From assembly GCA_015064895.1 (NCBI GenBank), contig SVRI01000003.1:62001-126000 (forward strand): a stretch of DNA of 64,000 bases, in the 5' to 3' direction. The position numbers were made by a program, and so were the translations under genes. The notes below the pieces were generated by a model. That model worked only from the letters and a program-made list of their open reading frames with translations, did no database searches and was not told where the DNA came from. Positions 50,900 through 61,026 of this stretch are shown here, piece after piece (position 1 is the first letter of the stretch; each line of letters starts with the position of its first letter). The stretch is from Oscillospiraceae bacterium. GTDB taxonomy: Bacteria; Bacillota; Clostridia; Oscillospirales; CAG-382.

Positions 50900-52249
50900 T
50901 TACTTCTTTTTCTGCTGATTTTCTGCGTTTTCCGCACCATGCCATCTACCGCCCTGAATCTTGTCATCGTCGCCTTCAAGAAGGTCCTTGTAGTTTTCTG
51001 CTACCTTCTTGTAAACTTCAACAAACTTGTCAATCCATTCCTTGTCAAGATTCTTAAACCAGGGAGCGCTTACGCTGTAGAGGTTATCGGAGGGTGCGAG
51101 AGCCTTGTCATCTTCTCTTACATCTCTGTCATTAAAGGCGATTCTTGAGGGTTTACCAACACCGAAGAAGTCGAATGTCTTGAAGTAATCATGGGTATGA
51201 AGGTTATAGTTTGCACCTTCCCAGCAAGTAAATGTGCCGTCGCATTCTGCAGTGATTGCCTGACAGAATCTCTTGGAGGAAAGACCGCCGAAGTATTCGG
51301 GATAGTAGGAAATCATGGGGCTGTAGAAACCACCCATGCATGATCCGTCGGATTCGTCAACACGGATAGGAGAAAGACCGGGAATCTTTTCAATCTGGTC
51401 ATAGAAATAGTTCATGGCAGCTCTGATTTTTTCGCATCTTTCATCATAATACTTGAGCTGAACACGGGCAAGTGCGGTAGAAGTCTGGTTTGCTCTACCC
51501 TTAACACCGCCGAGGGCAATGTGGAAGTAGTTTTTAAGGTCTTCGCTATCTGTTATGTAATTTGCATTGTTTCTTTCGTAGTGACCGTATGCAAGTGCTC
51601 TTTCGTAGAGTTTTCTGTCATCTGTAACGAGTATGCCGAGCTCACCTGCCGCAAAGGATTTTGTGCTCATGAGGGACATTGCCGCAATATGACCGAATGT
51701 ACCGCACTTTTTGCCCTTGTATTTTGAGCCCTGTGCATGGGAAACATCTTCGATTACATAGAGATTATGCTTGTTTGCAATTTCCATGATTCTGTCCATG
51801 TCGCAGGGGTAAGCTATGTAGTGAACGACCATGATAGCCTTTGTTCTGGGGGTAATGCAGCGTTCAATGTCATCGGGATCCATGCTGAGCTTGTCATTGA
51901 TGTTACAGAAAACTGCAGATGCACCAAAGCAAGAAGCCTGGGAAATGCTGCCCCAGTATGTTTTTGTGGGGCAGATGATTTCATCGCCCATGCCAAGACC
52001 GATTGCAAACATTGCAGCGGAAAGGGACATTGTACCGTTTGTGAAAGCAAGTGCATGCTTTCTGCCTATCCATTCTGCAAATTCAACCTGAAACTGTTCT
52101 GTGATTTCAGTAAATGAAAATCTGTTGTTTTTAACAACATCAACAACCGCGTCTATATCTTCCTGTGTAATAATCGGCCACTTGAAAAGGCTCTCTGCGG
52201 GTTTGGAATTTATGAGTTTTTTTCCTCCGAGAAGTGCAAGCTTTGACAT
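50900..52249 (-). CDS. DegT/DnrJ/EryC1/StrS family aminotransferase
   Basis: 449 aa; ALAFTNGTMSLSAAMFAIGLGMGDEIICP, VIEDVSHAQGSKYKGKKCGTFG, Lys in SLMSTKSFAAGELG. Confidence 0.92.
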   Translation of the reverse strand: MSKLALLGGKKLINSKPAESLFKWPIITQEDIDAVVDVVKNNRFSFTEITEQFQVEFAEWIGRKHALAFTNGTMSLSAAMFAIGLGMGDEIICPTKTYWGSISQASCFGASAVFCNINDKLSMDPDDIERCITPRTKAIMVVHYIAYPCDMDRIMEIANKHNLYVIEDVSHAQGSKYKGKKCGTFGHIAAMSLMSTKSFAAGELGILVTDDRKLYERALAYGHYERNNANYITDSEDLKNYFHIALGGVKGRANQTSTALARVQLKYYDERCEKIRAAMNYFYDQIEKIPGLSPIRVDESDGSCMGGFYSPMISYYPEYFGGLSSKRFCQAITAECDGTFTCWEGANYNLHTHDYFKTFDFFGVGKPSRIAFNDRDVREDDKALAPSDNLYSVSAPWFKNLDKEWIDKFVEVYKKVAENYKDLLEGDDDKIQGGRWHGAENAENQQKKK

Positions 52250-52271
52250 AATATTATCTCCTTATTATGAT

Positions 52272-53186
52272 TTATTCTTTTTCGTCAAGTCCGAGAAGCT
52301 TTATCGCATTTCCTCTGACAAATTTGTAGTAGTTTTCTTCGCTTATTCTCTTGTCTTCTCTGAACTTTTTAAGAAAGTCATTGAACATATACTGATGCTG
52401 ATTGAAACTGTGACAGATATCACATCCGTAAAGTAAACGGTCGGAAAATTCTTCAAAGAATCTCTCAGTGAAATCCGGGTCGCGTGTAAGGGCATTTGCA
52501 CCGCTTCCTGCCGAACAGTCGCAGTATAGGTTGGGGTATTTGCGCAAAAGCTCTACGAGTCTTCCGTCTTCAACCTTGCCCTTGGGCACACCGTTTCTGT
52601 TTTCGTTGTCAACGTTTGTTCCGAGTTCTGCCCAGAAGGGCTGTGAATGACCGAGTACCTTGAGGCCGGGATGCTTTTTGAGCATGCTTTCAAGTCTGTA
52701 AAGACCAAGCTCGTCCACAATGCCGTAGCAATTACCGAACTGTGGTGCAATGTGTATTGTCACAGGCATGTTGCAGGCGGCACAGTGCCCAAAGAGATTG
52801 TCCATAAGCGGATCGTCTGCATAAAGGTTTGCCGTAAGCTCACCCATGCCGAGAGCACCTATTGACTTGTAGAACATAAGCACTTCGGAAAGGTCGGCAT
52901 TTTCGTTGTAGCCTGCAGCTCTCGGGTCGACGTTGCAGAACCAGAGGAATCTGTCGGGATAGGAGTCGGCAACGTGTTTGCAGTCGCTTGAAGTAAACGT
53001 TTCAAACTGCCACTCTGTCGAAGCAATTGGAAGAAGCACACCCTTTTCGATATCAAGTTCATCGTAAAAACCTATAAGGTCTTTTGGAGCTATCCAGTGT
53101 TCACCGCGGAATATTTTGATTTTCGGTGCATATTCAGGAAAAGGTGTCACGTGTGCATGAATATCTATTTTCCGGATTCTTTCCAT
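52272..53186 (-). CDS. amidohydrolase family protein (metal-dependent hydrolase)
   Basis: 304 aa; KIDIHAHVTPFPEY, LKVLGHSQPFW, NLYCDCSAGSGANAL, RLLYGCDICH. Confidence 0.88.
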   Translation of the reverse strand: MERIRKIDIHAHVTPFPEYAPKIKIFRGEHWIAPKDLIGFYDELDIEKGVLLPIASTEWQFETFTSSDCKHVADSYPDRFLWFCNVDPRAAGYNENADLSEVLMFYKSIGALGMGELTANLYADDPLMDNLFGHCAACNMPVTIHIAPQFGNCYGIVDELGLYRLESMLKKHPGLKVLGHSQPFWAELGTNVDNENRNGVPKGKVEDGRLVELLRKYPNLYCDCSAGSGANALTRDPDFTERFFEEFSDRLLYGCDICHSFNQHQYMFNDFLKKFREDKRISEENYYKFVRGNAIKLLGLDEKE

Positions 53187-53299
53187 AAAAATCCCCCTTC
53201 GTGTTGTCTTTACTAAATAATACCACCGAAAAGCATAAAAAACAATGAGTATATTTGCTATAAAATTGTGCTATATTGCTCTTTTTGAACGAAAATGGC

Positions 53300-53339
53300 A
53301 AAAAAACACAGACTCTCTGCATTTTTTACAAAGAGTCTG
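53300..53339 (-). terminator. terminator after AraC-family gene
   Basis: CAGACTCT/AGAGTCTG stem; T-rich tract on minus strand. Confidence 0.75.
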
Positions 53340-53345
53340 TAGTTG

Positions 53346-54197
53346 TCAGCTTTGTTTTCTTGCTTTGCCGGGAGAAGTGCCTTTGACACGCTTGTAGCAT
53401 TGATAAAAGTAACTCACATCACCAAATCCGCAGGTTTCTGAAATGTTTTTGATGCTCTGGTTTTCGTTCTTGAGAAGCGAGTCTGCAAGGGATATGCGGT
53501 AGTTTATGATGTACTGCGTAACCGTCATGCCCATGTGCTGTTTAAACAGCCTGCAGAAGTGATATTTACTTATACTGCAAAGTTCGGAAAGGTCATCAAT
53601 TGTAATATTCTGCGAGTAGTCGTTGAATATTTTCTGAAGGGCGGGCGAGAGAATATCGCCTCTGTGCATGTTTTCGTGATTGCTTTCGTTCGTGTCGGCA
53701 AGTTCTTCACGCAAAAGAAGGGCAAACATTTCTGCAAGAAGGTTTGCGACAATCATGCGGTAGTATTCCTTGCTTTCGGTTACTTCTTCGTGTATGCGCA
53801 TGATTATGCGGTTGAGCCTTGAATTGTTTTTTATGTGATGATTGAACTTATGGTGCTTTGCAAGAAGAAGATGTCTGAGGTCCATGTCTGAAATACCCGT
53901 ATCGGCAAAGAAATCGAGATCGATAATGAGGCTGTAATACTTTCCGTTGTAGGCTTCATTTACAATGTTTGTATGTATTTCATAAGGATTTGCAATTGTA
54001 ATATCTCCGCTTTCGGCAACGATGACATCAGAGTCTATGAGAAGCATAGCTCTGCCCTCGTAAAAATATTTTATCTCGATTGCCTCGTGAAATGCCTTGT
54101 CCCAGGATAACGGCTGACCGCCCGAAACGAGAATACGGAAATCGTTGGCATAATAATTGATATTTTGATTCTGAACTTTTTCCTTCTTGTTTTTCAT
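53346..54197 (-). CDS. AraC family transcriptional regulator
   Basis: 283 aa; cupin-like N-terminus, double HTH ending YRISLADSLLKNENQSIKNISETCGFGDVSYFYQCYKRVKGTSPGKAR. Confidence 0.92.
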   Translation of the reverse strand: MKNKKEKVQNQNINYYANDFRILVSGGQPLSWDKAFHEAIEIKYFYEGRAMLLIDSDVIVAESGDITIANPYEIHTNIVNEAYNGKYYSLIIDLDFFADTGISDMDLRHLLLAKHHKFNHHIKNNSRLNRIIMRIHEEVTESKEYYRMIVANLLAEMFALLLREELADTNESNHENMHRGDILSPALQKIFNDYSQNITIDDLSELCSISKYHFCRLFKQHMGMTVTQYIINYRISLADSLLKNENQSIKNISETCGFGDVSYFYQCYKRVKGTSPGKARKQS

Positions 54198-54259
54198 TTC
54201 TGTAACCTCTGCAAAGCGACATGTTGAAAATCCCCGACATGAGTCGGAGATAAACTTTA

Positions 54260-55306
54260 TTAAACTTCAGGATACTTGATAGTGATGGGTCTATTTTCCT
54301 TGGCGGACTGAACTGTAGCCACTGCAACAGCGACAGTCTTTGCACCTTCCATGGAGGAAATCGGCACATTCTTGCCCGAAAGAAGAGCCTCTGCAAATAC
54401 CTGTGCTTCACCCTTTGTGTTGTGGTTGTTAACGACGGCGGAAATCTTTTCTGCCTTTGATTCGTGTCTCCAGTCTTCACCGTCACCCTTGTCTTCAAAG
54501 AGAAGAATGTGGTCGGAAGTGTTGTCGCAGATAATTGTACCCATTGTACCGTAGAGAACAGTTCTCATGGTGTAAGGACGCTTACAGCCTGTTGAAACGA
54601 AAACCTTGCCTGCAACATTGTTCGGGAACTTGTAAAGAGCAACTGTGCAGTCGTTTGTAGGCCAGTCGGTAAGACACTTGTGGTTTGCAAGGGCATATAC
54701 CTCTGTGGGATCGCCTGCAATCCAGCGAAGAAGGTCAACCGCATGACAGCCGCCGCCGATGAAGCCGTCTCTTTCGGGAGTAACTCTCCAGTCGTCGTAA
54801 CCTCTTGCGTGTATGTAACTGTGAGCATATTCGCTTTCCACAAAGAAGAGCTCACCTATTCTTCCAGCGTCTACGAGTTCTTTCGCTTTCTTGAAGTTGT
54901 CTGTAAAACGGCAGATCTGACCAATCATGAGCTGCTTGCCCGTTTCCTTTTCAACCCTCATCATTTCTTCACATTCTTCCATTGTGAGAGCCATGGGCTT
55001 TTCGCAAAGAACGTGCTTGCCGTCTCTGAGGAATGCAAGAGTCATCTCCAAATGAATCTGGTCGGGGACAACAAGAAGAACTGCGTCAATGTTTTCGTCA
55101 CCAAGGAGCTCCTTGTAATCCTTTACCGCAACGGGAACATTAAATTCTTCTTTGGTCTTTTGAAGTCTGTCATCGCGTGCTGAGTCGCAGATAGCATAAA
55201 GATTGATGCCTTCAATTTCTGTAAGACCCTTTATGTGTATTCTTCCCATTTCTGAACAGCCGATAGCTGCAATATTCAAAATGTTTTTAGCCATAATACT
55301 TGCCAT
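54260..55306 (-). CDS. Gfo/Idh/MocA family oxidoreductase
   Basis: 348 aa; IAAIGCSEMGRIHIKGL, DGKHVLCEKPMALTMEECEEM, GGGCHAVDLLRWIAGDPTEVYA. Confidence 0.93.
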   Translation of the reverse strand: MASIMAKNILNIAAIGCSEMGRIHIKGLTEIEGINLYAICDSARDDRLQKTKEEFNVPVAVKDYKELLGDENIDAVLLVVPDQIHLEMTLAFLRDGKHVLCEKPMALTMEECEEMMRVEKETGKQLMIGQICRFTDNFKKAKELVDAGRIGELFFVESEYAHSYIHARGYDDWRVTPERDGFIGGGCHAVDLLRWIAGDPTEVYALANHKCLTDWPTNDCTVALYKFPNNVAGKVFVSTGCKRPYTMRTVLYGTMGTIICDNTSDHILLFEDKGDGEDWRHESKAEKISAVVNNHNTKGEAQVFAEALLSGKNVPISSMEGAKTVAVAVATVQSAKENRPITIKYPEV

Positions 55307-55366
55307 CCTTTCTTTTTTATGATATGATTATAGCATACGCAAGAAGTAAACGCAACACATATTTGT

Positions 55367-56200
55367 TTGTTGTTTTCTTCAATTTGTTGGGTGGTGATAA
55401 GAGTGCTTTACGAACATTTTGTGAAAGAGCATAGGGAAGAGCCGTCTGTTTGCTATTCGGGTCAGGATAAAAACCTTGAGCCGGGTGTAAGATTCGGCCC
55501 TGTTATCAGGGATATTTATATTGTCGAGTGCTGTACCGGCGGCTTCGGTTCTGTAATAATAAACGGCACGGAATTTCCTCTTCAAAAAGGGGATTGCTAC
55601 TTTCTGTTTCCCGGCGATACCGTAACCCATACCGCGGCAGAAGTGAATCCCAGAGAAGGGGTCTGGTGTGCCATGGACGGACTGGGAATCGGTGCGGTAC
55701 TGAGAAAAGCGGGCATAACAAGCTCTTCGCCCTTTGCACCGAAGGAAGCCTTTAAAGAAATTACCGACGCCGTAAAATGTGTTGTCGATATGAGGGATGA
55801 AAACGATGCGGGGGCAGACCTTCGTCGAACGGCACTCATATATTCTGTCCTTGGTGCTCTTATGAAGCATACGTCTGTAATATCCGATAAAAATATATGG
55901 GTGAAAAAGGCGATAGGTGTTATGGAAACAAACTATCACGAGAATATCACGGTGGAGGATATTGCCTATGAAATAGGACTTGACAGGAGCTATTTTTCAA
56001 CACTTTTCAAGGCACAGACGGGTAAAACACCTCACGCATATCTTACGACGCTCAGAATAAAGAAGGCTTGCACACTTATGCGTCAGCAGAGTATTTCGGT
56101 GTCGGAGGCGGCGAGGTCGGTGGGACTTGACGCACGTAATTTTGCAAGACTTTTCAAAAAGGAAACAGGAATGACACCAAAGGAATATATAAAAAAATAG
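55367..56200 (+). CDS. AraC family transcriptional regulator (start may be GTG near 55403)
   Basis: 277 aa; C-terminal AraC HTH pair YFSTLFKAQTGKTPHAYLTTLRIKKACTLMRQQSISVSEAARSVGLDARNFARLFKKETGMTPKEY. Confidence 0.92.
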   Translation: MLFSSICWVVIRVLYEHFVKEHREEPSVCYSGQDKNLEPGVRFGPVIRDIYIVECCTGGFGSVIINGTEFPLQKGDCYFLFPGDTVTHTAAEVNPREGVWCAMDGLGIGAVLRKAGITSSSPFAPKEAFKEITDAVKCVVDMRDENDAGADLRRTALIYSVLGALMKHTSVISDKNIWVKKAIGVMETNYHENITVEDIAYEIGLDRSYFSTLFKAQTGKTPHAYLTTLRIKKACTLMRQQSISVSEAARSVGLDARNFARLFKKETGMTPKEYIKK

Positions 56201-56220
56201 GGAGCGTCAGCTCCCTTTTT
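56198..56220. terminator. short bidirectional terminator between convergent genes
   Basis: GGGAGC gtca GCTCCC flanked by A-run and T-run. Confidence 0.8.
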
Positions 56221-57119
56221 CAATGTAAGTGCCCGTGTGAATGACAGCATGTGTGCCCCTTTTCGACTGACAGCAAACAAGCCTTTTCATGACATATTTC
56301 ATCGGTTTTTTCAAGCTCTAAAGTTACGTGATGTATGCCGTGTTTCTTGAATTCTTCCCGTACCTTTTCCTTTATTTGCGGTGCATTTCCCGATGCCACA
56401 ATGTGAAGTGTCGCAAGCTTTTGACCGTTTGCGTGCGACCAAATGTGTAAATGGTGGACGTCTTCGACACCGTCTGTTTGTAACAGATGTTGTCTGATTT
56501 CAAAGACATCTGTGTTTTTCGGAACCTTTGCAAGAAATACATCAAAAACATCCCTTATGTTTTCCAATGAGTGTAAAATAATATAGCTTGAAACGGCTAT
56601 CGACATAATGGGGTCAAGTATATAAAAATCGGTAAAATGCATGACTACCGCACCTAAAAGAACACAAATCCAGCCAAGAACATCCTCCAGCATATGAAGA
56701 TTTACGGCCCTTTGATTTGCCGAGTCCTTTCCCCTTGTCACAAATGCGGCAAGAGCATTTATAACAACACCGAATATGGCAAAGGCAATCATTTTCCCGT
56801 ATTCGATTCTGACGGGTGATATGATTCGCATTACGGCGTTTGCTATGATTAACACCGAACCGACGAGCAAAATAAGGGTGGTAAACAATGCACCGATAAG
56901 CGAATAATTGCCGTAGCCGTAGGTGTATTTTTCATCGGGTGGCCTTCGGCTTTTTTTCTCCAATAATAAGGATACTCCTATGCCGAGTGCATCCGCTGCA
57001 TCGTGAAATGCGTCGGAGGTTACGGCAAAGCTACCCGAGACCATACCGCCGATAAATTCAAAAATTGAAAAAGTAAAATTAAGTATGAAGGCAAAAAACA
57101 TATTTTTCTGAGTTTTCAT
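56220..57119 (-). CDS. cation diffusion facilitator family transporter (CzcD-like)
   Basis: 299 aa; GSFAVTSDAFHDAADALGIGVSLLLEKKSRRPPDEKYTYGYGNYSLIGAL, C-terminal CHSHGHLH. Confidence 0.94.
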   Translation of the reverse strand: MKTQKNMFFAFILNFTFSIFEFIGGMVSGSFAVTSDAFHDAADALGIGVSLLLEKKSRRPPDEKYTYGYGNYSLIGALFTTLILLVGSVLIIANAVMRIISPVRIEYGKMIAFAIFGVVINALAAFVTRGKDSANQRAVNLHMLEDVLGWICVLLGAVVMHFTDFYILDPIMSIAVSSYIILHSLENIRDVFDVFLAKVPKNTDVFEIRQHLLQTDGVEDVHHLHIWSHANGQKLATLHIVASGNAPQIKEKVREEFKKHGIHHVTLELEKTDEICHEKACLLSVEKGHTCCHSHGHLH

Positions 57120-57158
57120 TTTGATTTCCTTTCGGTTGTGAGCTTCTGTTTTACACGG

Positions 57159-57281
57159 TTGACTTTAATGTTGAAACAATGTATAATATATATAATACCG
57201 AACACATTGTTCGATAATATTGTAAAAACAATCGGGCGGTATTTCAATAAGCAGCAAAATGCAAATGTTCGTTACCGAACA
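57159..57281 (+). promoter_or_regulatory. divergent control region with two palindromic operator-like sites
   Basis: TTGACT/17 nt/TATAAT at 57159-57187; CGAACAcatTGTTCG 57199-57213; TGTTCGttacCGAACA 57266-57281. Confidence 0.6.
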
Positions 57282-57309
57282 AATACGGAAAAATGTATGG
57301 AGAAAAACT

Positions 57310-57870
57310 ATGGACAGACGGCAGAAAAAGACACGGCGGGCGATATTTTCGGCTTTCACTTATCTTTTGTCCCGTAAAAAGTATTCGGGTATAACCATAG
57401 GCGAAATAATAGATGAGGCAGATGTCGGCAGGGCTACATTCTATTCCCATTTTGAAACAAAGGACCATCTTTTAAAAGAACTGTGCCAAGAGCTGTTTTG
57501 CCATGTGTTTGACAGCCTTGACGGCAATGAAAAGGGTCATTGCCATATTTTCGAATGCGACTCAAAGGAAAATGTTTTTCTGCATCTTCTGAGACATCTG
57601 GATAAGAACGACAACAATGTTTCAAAGCTTCTTGTGGGCGAGAACAATGAACTGTTTTTGGGATATTTCAAAAATGAGCTGGGCCGGCTTGTTGTCGGTC
57701 GGAGTGAAATTAAAGGGCTTGCAAAAAACAGGAATATTCCTGAAGACTACTGGATAAACCATGTGTCGGTATGTTTTGTTGAGACGGTAAAATGGTGGCT
57801 GTCGGGAAAAAACAATGATACACCCGAAAGAGTATATGAGTATTTCTTGGGTGCTTTGGGTGTTGGTTAA
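57310..57870 (+). CDS. TetR/AcrR family transcriptional regulator
   Basis: Track ORF from 57259; likely ATG at 57310 after ggag; KYSGITIGEIIDEADVGRATFYSHFETKDHLLKEL. Confidence 0.9.
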   Translation: MDRRQKKTRRAIFSAFTYLLSRKKYSGITIGEIIDEADVGRATFYSHFETKDHLLKELCQELFCHVFDSLDGNEKGHCHIFECDSKENVFLHLLRHLDKNDNNVSKLLVGENNELFLGYFKNELGRLVVGRSEIKGLAKNRNIPEDYWINHVSVCFVETVKWWLSGKNNDTPERVYEYFLGALGVG

Positions 57871-57935
57871 AGAAATATCAATTCTTGACTTTGTGTTTTT
57901 TCGCAAGTATAATGAACCAAAAGGGGGAGATGACC

Positions 57936-59366
57936 ATGAAAAAATATAATCCCGCCATGCTGTGCGACTTCTACGAATTTACCATGTCAAACGGCTATTT
58001 TCAAAACGGATATTATAAAAAGACCACATATTTTGATGTATTCTTCAGAAAAGTGCCCGACGGCGGAGGCTTTGCCATTGCCGCAGGACTTGAAAGCGTT
58101 ATAGAATATATAAAGGATTTCCACTTTGATAAAGAGGATATAGAATATCTCAGAGGCAGAAATATGTTCTCGGAGGATTTTCTTGAATACCTTGCAAATC
58201 TGAAGTTTACAGGGGATATCTATGCCGTTCCCGAAGGAACACCCGTGTTTCCCCATGAGCCAATCCTTACGGTAAAGGCTCCTGCCATTGAGGCGCAGCT
58301 TATCGAAACCTATCTGCTTCTCACCCTTAACCACCAGTCTCTTATTGCAACAAAGGCAAACAGAATTGTAAGAAGCGCCGAGGGCAGGGGAGTTATGGAA
58401 TTCGGTTCCCGCCGTGCTCAGGGCGAAAGCGGTGCGGTTATAGGTGCGAGAAGCGCATATATCGGCGGCTGTACATCAACGGCATGCACGGTTTCGGATG
58501 AACTCTACGGTGTTAAGGCTGTGGGAACAATGGCACACGCATGGGTTCAGATGTTTGACTCGGAATATGAGGCATTCAAGACATATTGCGAAACATATCC
58601 CGATAACCCCACACTTTTGGTTGACACCTATAACACGTTGAAATCAGGTGTTCCGAATACAATAAAGGTATTCAAGGAACTTGGCATAACCAAGGGCGGT
58701 ATACGTCTTGATTCGGGCGATATCGCGTACCTTTCCAAAAAGGCAAGAAAAATGCTTGACGATGCGGGGCTTACGGAGATAAAGATTGTAGCCTCCAATT
58801 CCCTTGACGAATATCTTATACGCGACCTTATGCATCAGGGCGCAAAGATTGACCTTTTCGGCGTAGGCGAAAGACTTATCACATCGAAGTCAACTCCGGT
58901 TTTCGGTGGTGTGTATAAGCTGTGTGCCGTTGAGGATGACGACGGAAATATAGTACCTAAAATCAAAGTCAGCGAAAACACGTCAAAGATTACAAATCCC
59001 CATTTCAAGACTCTTTACAGACTTTACGATAATGAAACGGGCAAAGCCATTGCCGACCAGCTCTGCGTATATGACGAGACAATTGACGATACACAGCCTC
59101 TTACCATTTTCGACCCCAATGAACCGTGGAAGACAAAGACAATAGAAAACTTTACGGCAAAGAAGCTTATGGTGGATATATTCAAAAACGGAAAATGCGT
59201 CTACCAAAGTCCGAGCCTACCCGAAATACAGAAGTACTGTCTCGGACAGATAGACAACCTCTGGGATGAACTCAAAAGATTTGAGAATCCCCATGAATAT
59301 TATGTTGACCTTTCAAAAAGATTGTGGGATATCAAGCAGAATCTTCTCTTGTCAGTCAGCAAATAA
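57936..59366 (+). CDS. pncB: nicotinate phosphoribosyltransferase
   Basis: Track ORF from 57885; RBS aaggggga before ATG 57936; MLCDFYEFTMSNGYF, EFGSRRAQGESGAVIGARSAYIGG, GIRLDSGDIAYLSKKAR. Confidence 0.95.
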   Translation: MKKYNPAMLCDFYEFTMSNGYFQNGYYKKTTYFDVFFRKVPDGGGFAIAAGLESVIEYIKDFHFDKEDIEYLRGRNMFSEDFLEYLANLKFTGDIYAVPEGTPVFPHEPILTVKAPAIEAQLIETYLLLTLNHQSLIATKANRIVRSAEGRGVMEFGSRRAQGESGAVIGARSAYIGGCTSTACTVSDELYGVKAVGTMAHAWVQMFDSEYEAFKTYCETYPDNPTLLVDTYNTLKSGVPNTIKVFKELGITKGGIRLDSGDIAYLSKKARKMLDDAGLTEIKIVASNSLDEYLIRDLMHQGAKIDLFGVGERLITSKSTPVFGGVYKLCAVEDDDGNIVPKIKVSENTSKITNPHFKTLYRLYDNETGKAIADQLCVYDETIDDTQPLTIFDPNEPWKTKTIENFTAKKLMVDIFKNGKCVYQSPSLPEIQKYCLGQIDNLWDELKRFENPHEYYVDLSKRLWDIKQNLLLSVSK

Positions 59367-59385
59367 AAAAGCATTATAAATAACC

Positions 59386-59418
59386 AATTCCGACAGTCAT
59401 ACAGCTGTCGGAATTTTT
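59386..59418. terminator. terminator between convergent genes
   Basis: 11-bp stem AATTCCGACAG/CTGTCGGAATT + T-run. Confidence 0.88.
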
Positions 59419-59420
59419 GT

Positions 59421-60956
59421 CTATGGAATTATAAGTATGTGCTTTGAGGATATATCGGAGTTTTCTATGGCGTTTGCCTCGGCAATCGTATCTGGCTTTA
59501 CCGTGTACTTTTTTGCAACCGACCACAGACTGTCATTTTTACACGGGTAGTATATGATTATTCTGCCGTTGTCGGATATCGTTTCACTTGACGAGTCGAT
59601 ATTGATGTCTGTAACGGCGGTGTATGCCTTTGAAAGTGCAATTATTCCCGACATATCTATTTCAAAATCGCATAAAAGCTCTCCCTCCTTGACAGAGGCG
59701 TTACAGTTTTTAATTGAAAGAATAATATCCGAAACGGCGTTGTCGGGAAACGTTTCTCCCGATGAAACGGGTACATGAAGATTTACCGTGCTGTCGAATG
59801 CCGTAAGCTCTCCAAGAGTATTAGTGCCGAACACTTCAAGAGCACACTTGATAAGTGCAAAGAATTTTCCGTCCGTGCGTTCGGTTGAAACTGACAATAC
59901 ACTCGGCTTACATGCGGATATTTCTGCTATATCCCTGATATCTGCCCGAACAGGTTCCGATACTCTTACCGTGTCGGATATTCTTTTATAAAGACTGTCT
60001 ACAGAAACTGATGAATATACCGGTGCCGAGATGCGGTTTTCGGCAAAGGCATCAAGTGCCAAGGTTACGTCTGACATTTCATATATGACGGGACAGGCAT
60101 TGTATTTGAGTGTAAATGACAAAACTCTGTTATCGCCGTATGCGTCAAAGGATACCGACGGCTCGACCGAACATACGTCAAAGTAAATACTGCCGACGCA
60201 GTTTTCATTGACGGAGTAGTTTTCTATTATGCCGTTTACCGTGACGTCAGAACTTATAAAGGCGTACTCGGTATTTTCGGCATTTTCGTTTTCGTCATAC
60301 ACTTCATATAATGCAAGAATTTTGAATACCGCTTCATATTCAAGTGAAGCTTCCATGGCTTTGCATGAAGAGGAACAAAAGTAAGCATCGGCACAGATAA
60401 TATCCTTTACGGCAGGCTTTGAGGCATCCAGTGTGATATCGGCTCCGTATTCAGCCCTCTGTTCCGAAAGAGTTGTTTTTGTGCAGATTTGGAGCTGTTT
60501 TTCAAGCACACAGATTTTATCATCATCTTTTGCATCAAAAAAGGGCAGAGCACTTTTGGTTTTTCCGACCACTGAAGCATGGCATATTGCCGACACCGAC
60601 ACTTTTCTGGGAGAGACAGGTTTTGCAATGAGGTTTGAAACACATGCAGATGTGAAAAATGACGCATCACTGTTATTGTCCTGCACGTCCGAGAGGGGTA
60701 TGGATACCGTTTCGCGGAAAAGTGCACTTTTTATTTTACTGCCGAAATCCGACACATAAATTATTCGTATACAGATATCTGTATCGGCAAACGATGAGCC
60801 GGTGTCCTGTCTGAATGTGCATTTTTCCACCCATGCCGAGCTTTTTATGATTTTTGAAATGTTGGGAAGATATTCGGGAAGAATAAACTCGTATTCGAAA
60901 CTGTTATCTTTTTTTGCGGAGAAAATCAAAGCTTCACCCGATAAATACTGTTGCAT
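59421..60956 (-). CDS. DUF3794 + LysM protein, SipL-like spore morphogenesis factor
   Basis: Track ORF to 60962; ATG at 60956 after aaggag; repeated DUF3794-like blocks and C-terminal LysM 'YYPCKNDSLWSVAKKYTVKPDTIAEANAI'. Confidence 0.82.
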   Translation of the reverse strand: MQQYLSGEALIFSAKKDNSFEYEFILPEYLPNISKIIKSSAWVEKCTFRQDTGSSFADTDICIRIIYVSDFGSKIKSALFRETVSIPLSDVQDNNSDASFFTSACVSNLIAKPVSPRKVSVSAICHASVVGKTKSALPFFDAKDDDKICVLEKQLQICTKTTLSEQRAEYGADITLDASKPAVKDIICADAYFCSSSCKAMEASLEYEAVFKILALYEVYDENENAENTEYAFISSDVTVNGIIENYSVNENCVGSIYFDVCSVEPSVSFDAYGDNRVLSFTLKYNACPVIYEMSDVTLALDAFAENRISAPVYSSVSVDSLYKRISDTVRVSEPVRADIRDIAEISACKPSVLSVSTERTDGKFFALIKCALEVFGTNTLGELTAFDSTVNLHVPVSSGETFPDNAVSDIILSIKNCNASVKEGELLCDFEIDMSGIIALSKAYTAVTDINIDSSSETISDNGRIIIYYPCKNDSLWSVAKKYTVKPDTIAEANAIENSDISSKHILIIP

Positions 60957-61026
60957 AATCAATCTCCTTTTTTGCTTTTTTGATAAAGCATATGAAAGAG
61001 AAGACCGAAATATTACAAAAGCCCTT

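Noticed and set aside
53187-53345. Possible riboswitch upstream of the amidohydrolase operon
   Set aside because: Only a terminator for the upstream AraC gene and AT-rich promoter-like DNA are visible; no recognisable aptamer.
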